From NCBI GenBank assembly GCA_949295085.1, contig CASFJS010000005.1:1-64000 (forward strand): DNA of 64,000 nucleotides, written 5' to 3'. Both the position numbers and the translations under genes were made by a program. The notes under the pieces were generated by a model. It was not told the DNA's origin, made no database searches, and worked only from the letters and a program-made list of their open reading frames with translations. Below are positions 18,617 to 27,177 of the stretch, in pieces (position 1 is the first letter of the stretch; each line of letters begins with the position of its first letter). The DNA comes from an uncultured Pseudomonadota bacterium (GTDB taxonomy: Bacteria > Pseudomonadota > Alphaproteobacteria > RF32 > CAG-239).

Positions 18617-18683
18617 GGTGAAAATCCCTTTATAATTTTAGATAAAGGGTATTGTAAGTATATTTTATTAAAAAAGTTATAAA

Positions 18684-19790
18684 TTAGTTGATTTTTGAGA
18701 CCAAATATTTGATGTCATCAGGTCCCAGTTCGTCGTTGTTTTGGGTAAAGCTTAAAATACGTTCCACAACTTTGTGGCCGAAAGCTTTGCGACTGGAACG
18801 ACCGCAGTCAAAGCGGATCTCGCGAATCACTTTCAGGGCGCTGAAAATGGCCGGAAAAACGCCTTTGGGAATAAAGGCTTTGCGCAAGAGATTGCGAATC
18901 ATAAAATCGGCCTGTTCGTTGAATAAAATTTTGCGCACCTCGGCAATCGGAGTTTCGGATAAATAGACAATGGCATATTCAAAAAACTTGAGGTCGCCCA
19001 GACATATGGAGCGTACTACCAGACTCGGGGTCAGGCGATTGGCTTTGTAGAGCTGGTGGACAAGTTCTTCAACCTGTTCGTCGGAAGAATATTCTTCCGA
19101 GATGCTTAAGGTTATTTTTTCCTTGACCTCGTCAACTAACTGGGTGGCTAAATTTTTGGGCAGGTTGTGATAAAGCATCAAATGTGTTTTAAGTTTGTAA
19201 GAAAGTTTATCAATAATTTTCTCAACCACGGATGCCGGGAGCTCCGAACGATAAACCAAACGTTGCTTGATGTCGTCGGATTCCGAATATTTGGTGACGA
19301 TGGTGTTAAAAGTGTTTTCGCGGATATCGGCTTGCTCGTTGGATACAAGCTCGCCAACAACTTCATCCGAACAACGTTCGGCGATGTATTGTGAAACCTC
19401 TGCCGAAAGATTGGCTCGTTTGGCAACGGCTTTTTGACGGTTGAGGCCGGGCATATTTAAAATCTTGATTAAATCGTCGTTGGTTAACGAACCATAGTAC
19501 TGGACAAAGGGAACGGCAACACTGTCTTTGTCATTGATGATGGCGGTTACGACATCTTGCGGCAGATCGACACAATGCTTCAGGCTGTCGGATAAAACTT
19601 CGCGAACTTTAAGTTCGGTGTCGTGAACCATAATGCGGAAAATGTCTTCGGCCAGACGCGCCGCTTGCGGTGAGATGTCGGCACCGGAGTAGTAGGCACT
19701 GACTTTGCGGGCAATCGTTGATTTATTGTCAACGCTTGCTTCATGAGCCAGATTGGCGACATCTTGCCTGTTTAGCCGGTTCTGATCCAT
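18684..19790 (-). CDS. DUF2336 domain protein
   Basis: The 368-residue product is an all-helical HEAT-like protein with repeating SxxVxxxI units (ISPQAARLAEDIFRIMVHDTELKVREVLSDSL). This is typical of DUF2336 proteins, a family essentially limited to alphaproteobacteria. Function is unknown; neighbours in other genomes are often signalling proteins, and here it lies upstream of a GAF/HD-GYP protein in the same direction. No membrane segment is present. Confidence 0.82.
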   Translation of the reverse strand: MDQNRLNRQDVANLAHEASVDNKSTIARKVSAYYSGADISPQAARLAEDIFRIMVHDTELKVREVLSDSLKHCVDLPQDVVTAIINDKDSVAVPFVQYYGSLTNDDLIKILNMPGLNRQKAVAKRANLSAEVSQYIAERCSDEVVGELVSNEQADIRENTFNTIVTKYSESDDIKQRLVYRSELPASVVEKIIDKLSYKLKTHLMLYHNLPKNLATQLVDEVKEKITLSISEEYSSDEQVEELVHQLYKANRLTPSLVVRSICLGDLKFFEYAIVYLSETPIAEVRKILFNEQADFMIRNLLRKAFIPKGVFPAIFSALKVIREIRFDCGRSSRKAFGHKVVERILSFTQNNDELGPDDIKYLVSKIN

Positions 19791-19854
19791 TGTCGGCTCC
19801 CGATGTTGTTTTGCCCATACTTTAAGAATATAACAAAAACAGTCTAATAACCAA

Positions 19855-20793
19855 TTACATTTTTGTTACATATTGGCGAAAGTCTTTTACGATATCCGTC
19901 GATATCATTGTATCGTCCAAAGAAGATTTGTCAATGCTTTGTAATTCATAATACGCCAGAGTATAATCAAAAATGCCCGCATAGTTTTTTAAGACAGAAT
20001 TACCGTAAAGATATGGTGCCAATATCAGACCGGATATGTTGCCGGTGCGCTCGCGGCGTTCGCGGCGGAAGTTGCGTAAGGCGGCAAAAGCCGGATGAGA
20101 GTTTATTTTTAGAGCAAAATCTTGCATGGAGGCGTAAAGGTTCGGGTAGGTTTTGATGCGGTAACTGTCATCTGTTGTTTCGCCGACGGGTTTCAGCCCT
20201 TCGTCGGTGTGCCAGACGAGTTTTTTGTAAAGCGCATTGCCTTCCCTGACAAGGCGTGACAAACCCCAGTTGGTTTCAATGGCGGCGGCGGTTATCATGA
20301 TTGACGGCGGAATGCGATCAACCCGGTTTAAAAGCTCGGTCGTCAGGTAATGATAGCGTTCGTTGTCTTTAAGGCGGCTGAAAATGTCGTATTTGGTTGC
20401 TTTTTCTTCAAGGAAGTCAATGTCTTGAGCAGAGAGTTTAGCGTTTTGAGCGAACCGCGCGGCAACGGCTTCAATTTCGGAACGTTCGGACAGAATATCC
20501 TGATTGAGACGCAACGCCAGAGGCGCCAGGATTTTAATAAAAACAGCGTTGCGTTTATCTTCATCGGGCATATGATTGTAGTCTGCAGGAAATTTTTTTA
20601 AAAAAATCGGCGGATATTTGTATGACGGCAACATCAAATAGCCGCGTACGCCGTCATAGCCGCACCGGTTGTAGAGATTTTGCAATTTTTCAAGAGGGAT
20701 GTCGTTAAGCCATAATTCTCCGGCAGCAGCAGGAAATGTTGCCCAAAAAAACAGAAAAAACCACAAAAAAAGTTTAAGCGTTGTTTTCTTCAA
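19855..20793 (-). CDS. Bax-like glucosaminidase domain protein, secreted
   Basis: The 312-residue product has a signal peptide (about 1-24, hydrophobic core LFLWFFLFFWATF, cleavage after AAA). A C-terminal lysozyme-like domain resembles E. coli Bax: DRIPPSIMITAAAIETNWGLSRLVREGNALYKKLVW, where the Glu of AAIETNWG is the likely catalytic residue. A peptidoglycan N-acetylglucosaminidase role is inferred. Its start overlaps the end of the nfu gene by 20 bp, making it the last gene of the murJ-DUF2333-nfu-bax operon. Confidence 0.8.
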   Translation of the reverse strand: MKKTTLKLFLWFFLFFWATFPAAAGELWLNDIPLEKLQNLYNRCGYDGVRGYLMLPSYKYPPIFLKKFPADYNHMPDEDKRNAVFIKILAPLALRLNQDILSERSEIEAVAARFAQNAKLSAQDIDFLEEKATKYDIFSRLKDNERYHYLTTELLNRVDRIPPSIMITAAAIETNWGLSRLVREGNALYKKLVWHTDEGLKPVGETTDDSYRIKTYPNLYASMQDFALKINSHPAFAALRNFRRERRERTGNISGLILAPYLYGNSVLKNYAGIFDYTLAYYELQSIDKSSLDDTMISTDIVKDFRQYVTKM

Positions 20794-21316
20794 TATTACG
20801 AACCTCCCGTACTTCCGGGATATAGGTTTTCAGGATACGCTCAACACCGTCTTTTAAGGTGCGCATGGCATAAGGGCACCCCTTGCAAGCGCCTTGCATC
20901 TCAACCAAAACAATGCCGTTGTCAAAACGTATGAATTTGATGTCGCCGCCGTCACGCTTAACGGCGGGGCGGATGCGGGCGTTCAACAAAGATATTATTT
21001 GGCCGACAATGCTGCTTTCATCCGTCGTCGTTGCGGGGACAATTTCTTCGCCGGTGGAAAGATAGTCCATGATTTCGGCCATAATCAAAGGCTTGAGTTC
21101 ATTCCAGGATGCTTCCGGCGTTTTGGTAACCGAAATCATGTCTGCCGTGATGAATAATGAGACAATACCGCCTAAATCAAAAATCTGTTCGGCAAGCGGC
21201 GAACGGCGAATGGATTTGGCATCGACAAACTCAGCCGTTCCCTGACGTAACAAAGGTTGCGGCGGAAAAAAATTGATGACGGAAGGGTCCGGTGTTTCTT
21301 GAATTTCTATGATCAT
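20774..21316 (-). CDS. NifU-family iron-sulfur carrier (Nfu)
   Basis: The 180-residue product has an N-terminal Nfu_N domain (about 1-90, IEIQETPDPSVINFFP and SPLAEQIFDLGGIVSLFIT) and a C-terminal NifU domain (about 100-175) with the cluster-binding GACKGCPYA motif. Nfu proteins carry and deliver 4Fe-4S clusters to apoproteins. It overlaps the DUF2333 gene upstream by 4 bases and the bax-like gene downstream, so expression is tightly coupled. Confidence 0.93.
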   Translation of the reverse strand: MIIEIQETPDPSVINFFPPQPLLRQGTAEFVDAKSIRRSPLAEQIFDLGGIVSLFITADMISVTKTPEASWNELKPLIMAEIMDYLSTGEEIVPATTTDESSIVGQIISLLNARIRPAVKRDGGDIKFIRFDNGIVLVEMQGACKGCPYAMRTLKDGVERILKTYIPEVREVRNIEENNA

Positions 21317-22377
21317 TGCTGAGAATCCACGGGTTGATTAAGGCGATAAATTATGTTGTTGAGCAAATTAACGGCTCGGGCGCCAAAGTAGTTGATTGTT
21401 ATTAAATGATTGGGCGCCAAAGAGGAATTTAATTTGCCATTGCGGATAATTGTCGGATTGAGGTCTGAGGCGCATTCCAAAAAGTTTTGCATCCGTGTCC
21501 ATTGCGGGTAGATGTCGCGGCGGATTAAAACATCTTTGTAATCCTGACTTAATGCTTTGAATATTTGCGCATAACCATAGAGTTTGCCTAAGGTAAAGTA
21601 AAAGATATCATCGGCTTTCAGGTCAACAAAAGAATCGTGTGTTTCACGGATATGAGCATCGGTTTGCGCCAGTTGACGGCTGATATCCCGGCGGGCAAAC
21701 CGTAAAAAGGTTGACAAAGAGGCTTCATCCCGGCTTAGGACAATGCGGCCGGCGGCAATTTGATCATTGAAGTTGTTCAGTTTTTTGCGGCCTTTTTTGT
21801 ATTGGGTGTTTGACGAGGGAACCGGCATCAGTTTGTTTTGTGGTGAAAACAGCCAGATATTTCCCGGATATTGCAAAAGCTCAACGGCTTCATGCCGTTC
21901 GGTTTCGGCGTTTGGCAGGGTCGAGGTTATCGGCAGACGCTCCAAGGCGGCGGCCGTGCGGCTGACGGCAGACATCAGGCCGAGTTGAAAGTTGGGCATA
22001 TTATCAAGAAAATATGACGGGAAAATAAAGGGCAGGTTGGGTGTCCACATCTTGTGATGAACTTCGCGGTTAATAAGATGGCTCATCATATCAATGGTGG
22101 CCAGACTGCCGTTTTCGCTTTGAGGATGGTAGTTGTTTGAGGTATCAATGCTGTGAACCAGCCAACCGCCAATCGGATAATAAAGAAAGACCACCGCAAA
22201 TACAAAGATGAGCACAATTTGCCACCAGGAGGCTATCTTGCCGCGAACGGCCGTCACACACCGCGAGACGGTTAAACCAAGCTTTTGGGTGCAATGTTGC
22301 CAAAAATGCTCCAGTGTTATGTAAAATTTTTGCCACTTTGGGCGGTTTATGATGTTTTTTCTTTTTTCCGCAGACAT
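21313..22377 (-). CDS. DUF2333 family membrane protein
   Basis: The 354-residue product has one transmembrane helix at about residues 52-70 (WWQIVLIFVFAVVFLYY) and a large periplasmic helical domain containing PFIFPSYFLDNMPNFQLG and DDIFYFTLGKLYGYAQIFKALSQDY, the family pattern. Function is unknown. The start overlaps the end of murJ by 31 bp. Confidence 0.8.
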   Translation of the reverse strand: MSAEKRKNIINRPKWQKFYITLEHFWQHCTQKLGLTVSRCVTAVRGKIASWWQIVLIFVFAVVFLYYPIGGWLVHSIDTSNNYHPQSENGSLATIDMMSHLINREVHHKMWTPNLPFIFPSYFLDNMPNFQLGLMSAVSRTAAALERLPITSTLPNAETERHEAVELLQYPGNIWLFSPQNKLMPVPSSNTQYKKGRKKLNNFNDQIAAGRIVLSRDEASLSTFLRFARRDISRQLAQTDAHIRETHDSFVDLKADDIFYFTLGKLYGYAQIFKALSQDYKDVLIRRDIYPQWTRMQNFLECASDLNPTIIRNGKLNSSLAPNHLITINYFGARAVNLLNNIIYRLNQPVDSQQ

Positions 22378-23927
22378 GCCATAATCTCATTCAAATTTAA
22401 AAGATGACAAAGCTTAGCACAAAAAACAAAAGTTATAAAGCCAAAAATGCAAATCAACGTAAACAGCCCGAGTTTGGGTAAAATGCTCAGGTGCAGCCAA
22501 TTACCGAGCCACAGATTAAGTATATATTCGCAAATAATTAAAACAACACCCATGATAAGGGAACAACAGAGAATTTTGGCTGTTTTAACCAATAGTTCAT
22601 GCGGGCAATTCCAGAATCCGCGCTTCTTGAGACCGCGACCGTATTGCCACAGCGAAACAAAAGCGGCAATGGTGGTGGCCGAGGCAATACCGACATGGCC
22701 GAACGGCCCCATTAAAATAACCGAGAAGCAAAGGTTGGTCAGCAAGACAATAATACTGTATTTGACCGGAGTTCTCGTATCGCCGCGGGCAAAAAAGTTT
22801 GGCGCCAGCGCTTTGACCAAAACATAAGCCGGCAGGCCGACAGCATAGGCAATAACGGCTTTGGCGGTCATGACGGTTTCGGTGTAGCCAAACTTGCCAT
22901 GCTGGAATAAGATATTAATAATCGGCTCGGCCAAAATAATCAAGGCGACGGCCGCCGGAATTGATAACAAAGCACCATATTCGACCGCTTTGGTTTGTAC
23001 GGCTTGTGCTTGGTCGGTTTGGCCGGATTTGATATGACGCGACAAAATCGGCAGTACCGCGACGCTGATAGCGGCACCGACGACTCCCAGGGGTAATTGC
23101 TGCAGACGGTTGGCATAATAGAGCCATGAGATCGCGCCGGTACCGACCAAAGAGACCAAAATCGTGTCAACAACCATATTGATTTGATAAACGCCGGCGC
23201 CTAAAACACCGGGAGCGATGCGCTTAAATAAGGTGCGGATTTCCGGATCTTTGGCAATGTCCGGCATGTTGTATTGCGGTTTGATGTAAACCTGCTGGCG
23301 ATGAAGGAAAAAAGTCAACCACAAGATCTCGATAAAGCCGGCGGTGGTAACGCCAAAGGCAATGCCGTGGGCGGCGGTCGGACTAAACGGTATGAAGATA
23401 AAAACCGAGGCAATCATCATCAGATTCAGAATTACCGGCGCGGCAGCCGGTGCGGCAAATTTGTTGAGCGAATTTAAAATGCCGGACTGGAAAGAAACGA
23501 TTGAGATAAACAGCAAAAAAGGAAAAGTGATACGCGAGAGCTCGGTTGCCAGTTCCAGCTTGCCGCTGTCTCCGGCAAATCCGGGAGCCAGAACAGCCAC
23601 AACCCAGGGCATCAGAAGCTCAATCGCCAGCACAAACAAAGTCAGCGCAAAAGCCAAAAGCGAGATGGCGCGGGCGGCAAAAAATATGGCGTTTTTTTTG
23701 TCGCCGCCGACCAGCTTTTGTGACAGCATGGGGACAAAGGCGGTAGTAAAAGCGCCCTCGGCAAACAACGAGCGAAAGAGGTTCGGCAGTTTGAAAGCCA
23801 CAAAAAACGCGTCGGCAACCAAACCGGCGCCGAGATAATTGGCTAAAACCATATCGCGGAAGAATCCGGTAATCCGCGACAACAACGTAAAGCCGCCAAA
23901 AGTGGCAATAGACTTAAATAAATTCAT
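22347..23927 (-). CDS. murJ: Lipid II flippase MurJ
   Basis: MurJ flips the peptidoglycan precursor lipid II across the inner membrane. The 526-residue product is a MOP-superfamily protein with about 14 membrane helices, opening with SIATFGGFTLLSRITGFFRD and containing FRSLFAEGAFTTAFVPMLS, both MurJ marks. Arg residues in the first helix and the RVLAPNFFARGDTRTPVKY-like segment (here KALAPNFFARGDTRTPVKYS) fit the family. It heads the leftward murJ-DUF2333-nfu-bax operon. Confidence 0.95.
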   Translation of the reverse strand: MNLFKSIATFGGFTLLSRITGFFRDMVLANYLGAGLVADAFFVAFKLPNLFRSLFAEGAFTTAFVPMLSQKLVGGDKKNAIFFAARAISLLAFALTLFVLAIELLMPWVVAVLAPGFAGDSGKLELATELSRITFPFLLFISIVSFQSGILNSLNKFAAPAAAPVILNLMMIASVFIFIPFSPTAAHGIAFGVTTAGFIEILWLTFFLHRQQVYIKPQYNMPDIAKDPEIRTLFKRIAPGVLGAGVYQINMVVDTILVSLVGTGAISWLYYANRLQQLPLGVVGAAISVAVLPILSRHIKSGQTDQAQAVQTKAVEYGALLSIPAAVALIILAEPIINILFQHGKFGYTETVMTAKAVIAYAVGLPAYVLVKALAPNFFARGDTRTPVKYSIIVLLTNLCFSVILMGPFGHVGIASATTIAAFVSLWQYGRGLKKRGFWNCPHELLVKTAKILCCSLIMGVVLIICEYILNLWLGNWLHLSILPKLGLFTLICIFGFITFVFCAKLCHLLNLNEIMACLRKKEKTS

Positions 23928-24053
23928 GGCAACAGCCGGTAAAACATTTCTGTTAATCTGATTTTAAGGGATTATAGCGTATATTTCGGATAAGAAAATA
24001 CAAAAAATGCAGTTATCGGCGATATATTTTGGTTGAGAATCCTGCTTTTAAGG

Positions 24054-24082
24054 TTGACAAAAGACAAAAGCATTGGAATAAT
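24054..24082 (+). promoter_or_regulatory. Predicted strong promoter for the 24140 gene
   Basis: TTGACA (24054-24059), a 17-base spacer and AATAAT (24077-24082), followed by GGACAAAA. The promoter of the next gene has the same downstream bases. Confidence 0.6.
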
Positions 24083-24139
24083 GGACAAAAATTTTATCAG
24101 GGCGCTTGCGGCGTGCTGCTTAAGAGGGAATGGATAATA

Positions 24140-24640
24140 ATGACTTCACAAGAAGAAACAACCGCACAAAAAAATAAGAAAAACGAACCTCGGTTCAAAG
24201 AGGCGGGCGGCGTTTACGGATGGCTTTTGAAAAAGGCAAAAACCTTTATGTGGGACGCTGCCAGTAACACGTTAACCCTGCCTAAAGGCGTGGTTCTGAC
24301 CAAAGAAGAAAAAGAGGCTTTGGAAGAGGTTATCGGCGCGGTTAAAGAAGATGCCGTCGAGGTTGCCAAAAGACGCCAAATGCACATGGCGGCGGCGCAG
24401 AAAGCCGGCGTTAAATTTAAGGCCGATGTGGTTAAGGGTTATACGGTGTTGTTCAGCGGTTCTTATCGCGAGCTGACCGGAATTTTGGCACAAAAAGTGC
24501 ATGAGAATCTGCAAGGAATGTTGCAGGTGAACAATCGGTTTTTAAGCGGGGTGTGGAAAGTGATTTCCGGCGCGCCGGGAGTGCAAAAAGAAGAAAAAAA
24601 TTCTGCTCTGGTGATGTCGCGCGGACGCGATGGCCGATAG
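24140..24640 (+). CDS. Small basic protein of unknown function
   Basis: From the ATG at 24140 (GAGGGAA upstream) the product is 166 residues; an upstream start at 24029 is less likely because it lies before the predicted -35. It is Lys-rich, with a FKEAGGVYGWLLKKAKTFMWD segment, a charged helix (KEEKEALEEVIGAVKEDAVEVAKRRQ) and a C-terminal end SRGRDGR. No known domain. A similar but shorter gene with a matching promoter follows, so the two may be related. Confidence 0.55.
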   Translation: MTSQEETTAQKNKKNEPRFKEAGGVYGWLLKKAKTFMWDAASNTLTLPKGVVLTKEEKEALEEVIGAVKEDAVEVAKRRQMHMAAAQKAGVKFKADVVKGYTVLFSGSYRELTGILAQKVHENLQGMLQVNNRFLSGVWKVISGAPGVQKEEKNSALVMSRGRDGR

Positions 24641-24643
24641 GGT

Positions 24644-24672
24644 TTGACATGGTGGATAAAAATTGCTATAAT
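24644..24672 (+). promoter_or_regulatory. Perfect consensus sigma-70 promoter for the 24702 gene
   Basis: TTGACA (24644-24649), exactly 17 bases, TATAAT (24667-24672), then GGACAAAA. This is the best promoter match in the window. Confidence 0.75.
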
Positions 24673-24701
24673 GGACAAAAGAGCAGTTGAGGAGAACGAA
24701 C

Positions 24702-24983
24702 ATGGGTGGTGAGATAAAAACGGTGGAAGGATCAAAAACAGCAGATTTTGTTCGTGACGGGTGTAAGAAGTTGGGAAAAGGATTGTGCCGGGAGGTGGAA
24801 GGAAAGCCTGCCAAAAGAATACATGATACGTTGCATGGTATATTATCCGCTGAAAAATATAATGAATGGAAAGTTATTTCTGCTCCGCAAAAGCTTTTTT
24901 CTAACACGCGAAAAACTTCTTCTGATAAAAAAGAAACTCTTTTGCCTCCTCCCCCGGTTAAGTATACGCGCGGCGGTCGCTAG
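24702..24983 (+). CDS. Small basic protein of unknown function
   Basis: The 93-residue product starts at the ATG at 24702 with GAGGAG in front. It is Lys-rich, ends PPPPVKYTRGGR, and shares short basic character and a ...RG..R end with the 24140 product. No known domain. A perfect consensus promoter lies about 30 bases upstream of the start, so expression is likely strong. Confidence 0.55.
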   Translation: MGGEIKTVEGSKTADFVRDGCKKLGKGLCREVEGKPAKRIHDTLHGILSAEKYNEWKVISAPQKLFSNTRKTSSDKKETLLPPPPVKYTRGGR

Positions 24984-25001
24984 GTGTTTGGTCGATTTAA
25001 T

Positions 25002-25036
25002 AAAAACCCCTTGGATATGAAATTCCAAGGGGTTTT
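25002..25036. terminator. Bidirectional terminator between 24702 gene and typA
   Basis: AAAACCCCTTGG pairs with CCAAGGGGTTTT around a short loop; A and T runs flank both sides, so it can end both convergent transcripts. Confidence 0.85.
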
Positions 25037-25042
25037 GTTTGT

Positions 25043-26860
25043 CTACATTATATCCGGTTTGGCACGCTTGCGGGCCAGCGGGTCGAGAATTCGTTTGCGC
25101 AGGCGCAGGGTTTTGGGTGTTACCTCCAAAAGTTCGTCATCCTGAATATAAGACAAGCCTTGTTCCAATGTCATTTTGCGCGGCGGTACCAAATCAATTG
25201 CTTCGTCTTTGCCGGCGGCGCGGATGTTGGTCAGCTGTTTGGCTTTGCATGGGTTAACCTCCAGATCGTTCGGTTTGGTGTGTTCGCCGATAATCATGCC
25301 GGTATAAACCGGAACCCCGGGGTCGATAAACATCGGACCGCGGTCTTGCAGCTTCCACAAAGAATAGGCAACCGCGGTGCCGGTTTCGGAAGATATCAAT
25401 ACGCCGTTGCGGCGGCTTTCAATCTCGCCTTTGTAGGGTTCGTAGTCTTTAAACAACCGGTTCATGACGCCGGTTCCGCGGGTGTCGGTTAAGAACTCCG
25501 AATGGTAACCGATAAGTCCGCGTGACGGAGCGTTGAAAATCAGGCGGCATTTGTTGCCGGCCTGAGAGGGTATCATCTCCGTCAATTCGGCGCGGCGGCG
25601 ACCGAGTTTTTCAACCACGGCGCCGGAAAATTCTTCGTCAACATCAACCACAACTTCTTCAATCGGTTCGAGAAGCTGGCCGCTTTCGTCTTTTTTCATC
25701 AAAACCCGCGGGCGGGAAATCGACAGCTCAAAACCCTCGCGACGCATGGTTTCAATCAAGACGCCGAGTTGCAGTTCGCCGCGGCCGGCAACTTCAAAAG
25801 AATCACTGGAGTTGGTGCGCGAAATTTTTAAGGCAATATTACCCTCGGCCTCTTTACACAAGCGATCCCAAATCATGCGCGAGGTAACCTTGTCGCCTTC
25901 GCGGCCGGAAAGCGGCGAATCGTTAATGGAAAAAGTCATGGCCAAAGTCGGCGGATCAATCGGCTGCGCCTTAATCGCTTCGGTGACTTCCATAGCGCAG
26001 ATGGTGTCGGCCACCGTACCTTTGACAACACCGGCCACGGCGACGATATCGCCGGCATGGGCAACCTCGAGGCTGTCGCGATTCAAACCGCGGTAGGCCA
26101 GAATTTTGGAAATTCGCACACGCTCAATTTCTTTATTACTGCCGTCTAAGATCTTGACTGTGTCGTTGACGTGCAAGGTGCCGGATTGAATTTTGCCGGT
26201 CAGCAGGCGCCCGATAAATTTGTTGGATTCCAGTGTGGTTGCCAGCATTGAAAAAGGCGCGTCAGGTTGGCAGTTTGGCTCCGGAACATAAGAACAAATC
26301 ATTTCAAACAGCGGGGTTAGGTCTTTCTTTTCATCGTTTAAGTCTTTAACCGCCCAGCCGCTGCGACCCGAGGCATACAAAACCGGAAAGTCAAGCTGCT
26401 TGTCATTGGCATCTAAACTGACGAAAAGATCAAATACCTCGTTTAACACTTCATCGCAACGAGCATCCGGTTTGTCGACCTTGTTAATGACGACAATCGG
26501 GCAAAGGCCGAGTTTCAAAGCCTTACCGAGCACAAACTTGGTCTGCGGCATCGGACCCTCGGAAGCGTCCACCAGCAGAATAACGCCGTCGACCATTGAC
26601 AAAATACGCTCAACCTCACCGCCGAAATCCGCGTGCCCGGGGGTGTCAACAATATTGATATGCATACCGTGCCAGTTAACCGAGGTACATTTTGACAAGA
26701 TGGTAATGCCCCTTTCGCGTTCCAACTCATTGCTATCCATCACGCAGGTTTCGACCTGTTGGTTCGCCCGGAATGTTCCGCTTTGTTTCAACAGACCGTC
26801 AACCATTGTGGTCTTTCCATGGTCGACATGGGCTATGATGGCGATATTTCGTATATCCAT
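25043..26860 (-). CDS. typA: Translational GTPase TypA/BipA
   Basis: TypA is a ribosome-binding GTPase needed for 50S assembly and growth at low temperature or under stress. The 605-residue product has the G domain (IAHVDHGKTTMVDGLL at 10-25, DTPGHADFGGEVER, NKVDKPDAR), the beta-barrel domain II, EF-G-like domains III and V, and the TypA-specific C-terminal domain. The start has AGGAG about 9 bases upstream. The upstream leader contains two tandem palindromic units. Confidence 0.96.
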   Translation of the reverse strand: MDIRNIAIIAHVDHGKTTMVDGLLKQSGTFRANQQVETCVMDSNELERERGITILSKCTSVNWHGMHINIVDTPGHADFGGEVERILSMVDGVILLVDASEGPMPQTKFVLGKALKLGLCPIVVINKVDKPDARCDEVLNEVFDLFVSLDANDKQLDFPVLYASGRSGWAVKDLNDEKKDLTPLFEMICSYVPEPNCQPDAPFSMLATTLESNKFIGRLLTGKIQSGTLHVNDTVKILDGSNKEIERVRISKILAYRGLNRDSLEVAHAGDIVAVAGVVKGTVADTICAMEVTEAIKAQPIDPPTLAMTFSINDSPLSGREGDKVTSRMIWDRLCKEAEGNIALKISRTNSSDSFEVAGRGELQLGVLIETMRREGFELSISRPRVLMKKDESGQLLEPIEEVVVDVDEEFSGAVVEKLGRRRAELTEMIPSQAGNKCRLIFNAPSRGLIGYHSEFLTDTRGTGVMNRLFKDYEPYKGEIESRRNGVLISSETGTAVAYSLWKLQDRGPMFIDPGVPVYTGMIIGEHTKPNDLEVNPCKAKQLTNIRAAGKDEAIDLVPPRKMTLEQGLSYIQDDELLEVTPKTLRLRKRILDPLARKRAKPDIM

Positions 26861-26872
26861 TTCTTTTTCTCC

Positions 26873-27070
26873 TAAATACTCGTCATGTCATAAATCGGCT
26901 CTCTTGTGTACCTCTTAATTGTACACGGCGCTCGCCGATTTATTTCCAGCACGAGCATTTATGAGAAAAAGGCTCGTACCGGTAAATACTCGTCATGTCA
27001 TAAATCGGCTCTCTTGTGTACCTCTTAATTGTACACGGCGCTCGCCGGTTTATTTCCGGCACGAGCATTT
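26873..27070 (-). repeat. Two tandem 110-bp palindromic units upstream of typA
   Basis: Units begin at 26873 and 26983. Each forms an imperfect hairpin: CATAAATCGGC pairs with GCCGATTTAT, and ACTCGT with ACGAGC further out. The tip is the same core as at 10.8 kb (CTTGTGTAC, nine-base loop CTCTTAATT, GTACACGG; cores at 26903-26928 and 27013-27038). The arms are unrelated to those at 10.8 kb, so only the tip is conserved. Confidence 0.8.
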
Positions 27071-27177
27071 GTGAGAAACCCGTGCCGCAACAATCCCTCA
27101 AATATTGCAAAGTTGCCCACACAATACACTTTTGAAATTAAATTTCAATAGCTTAATTGCGGCGGAAATAAAAAATT

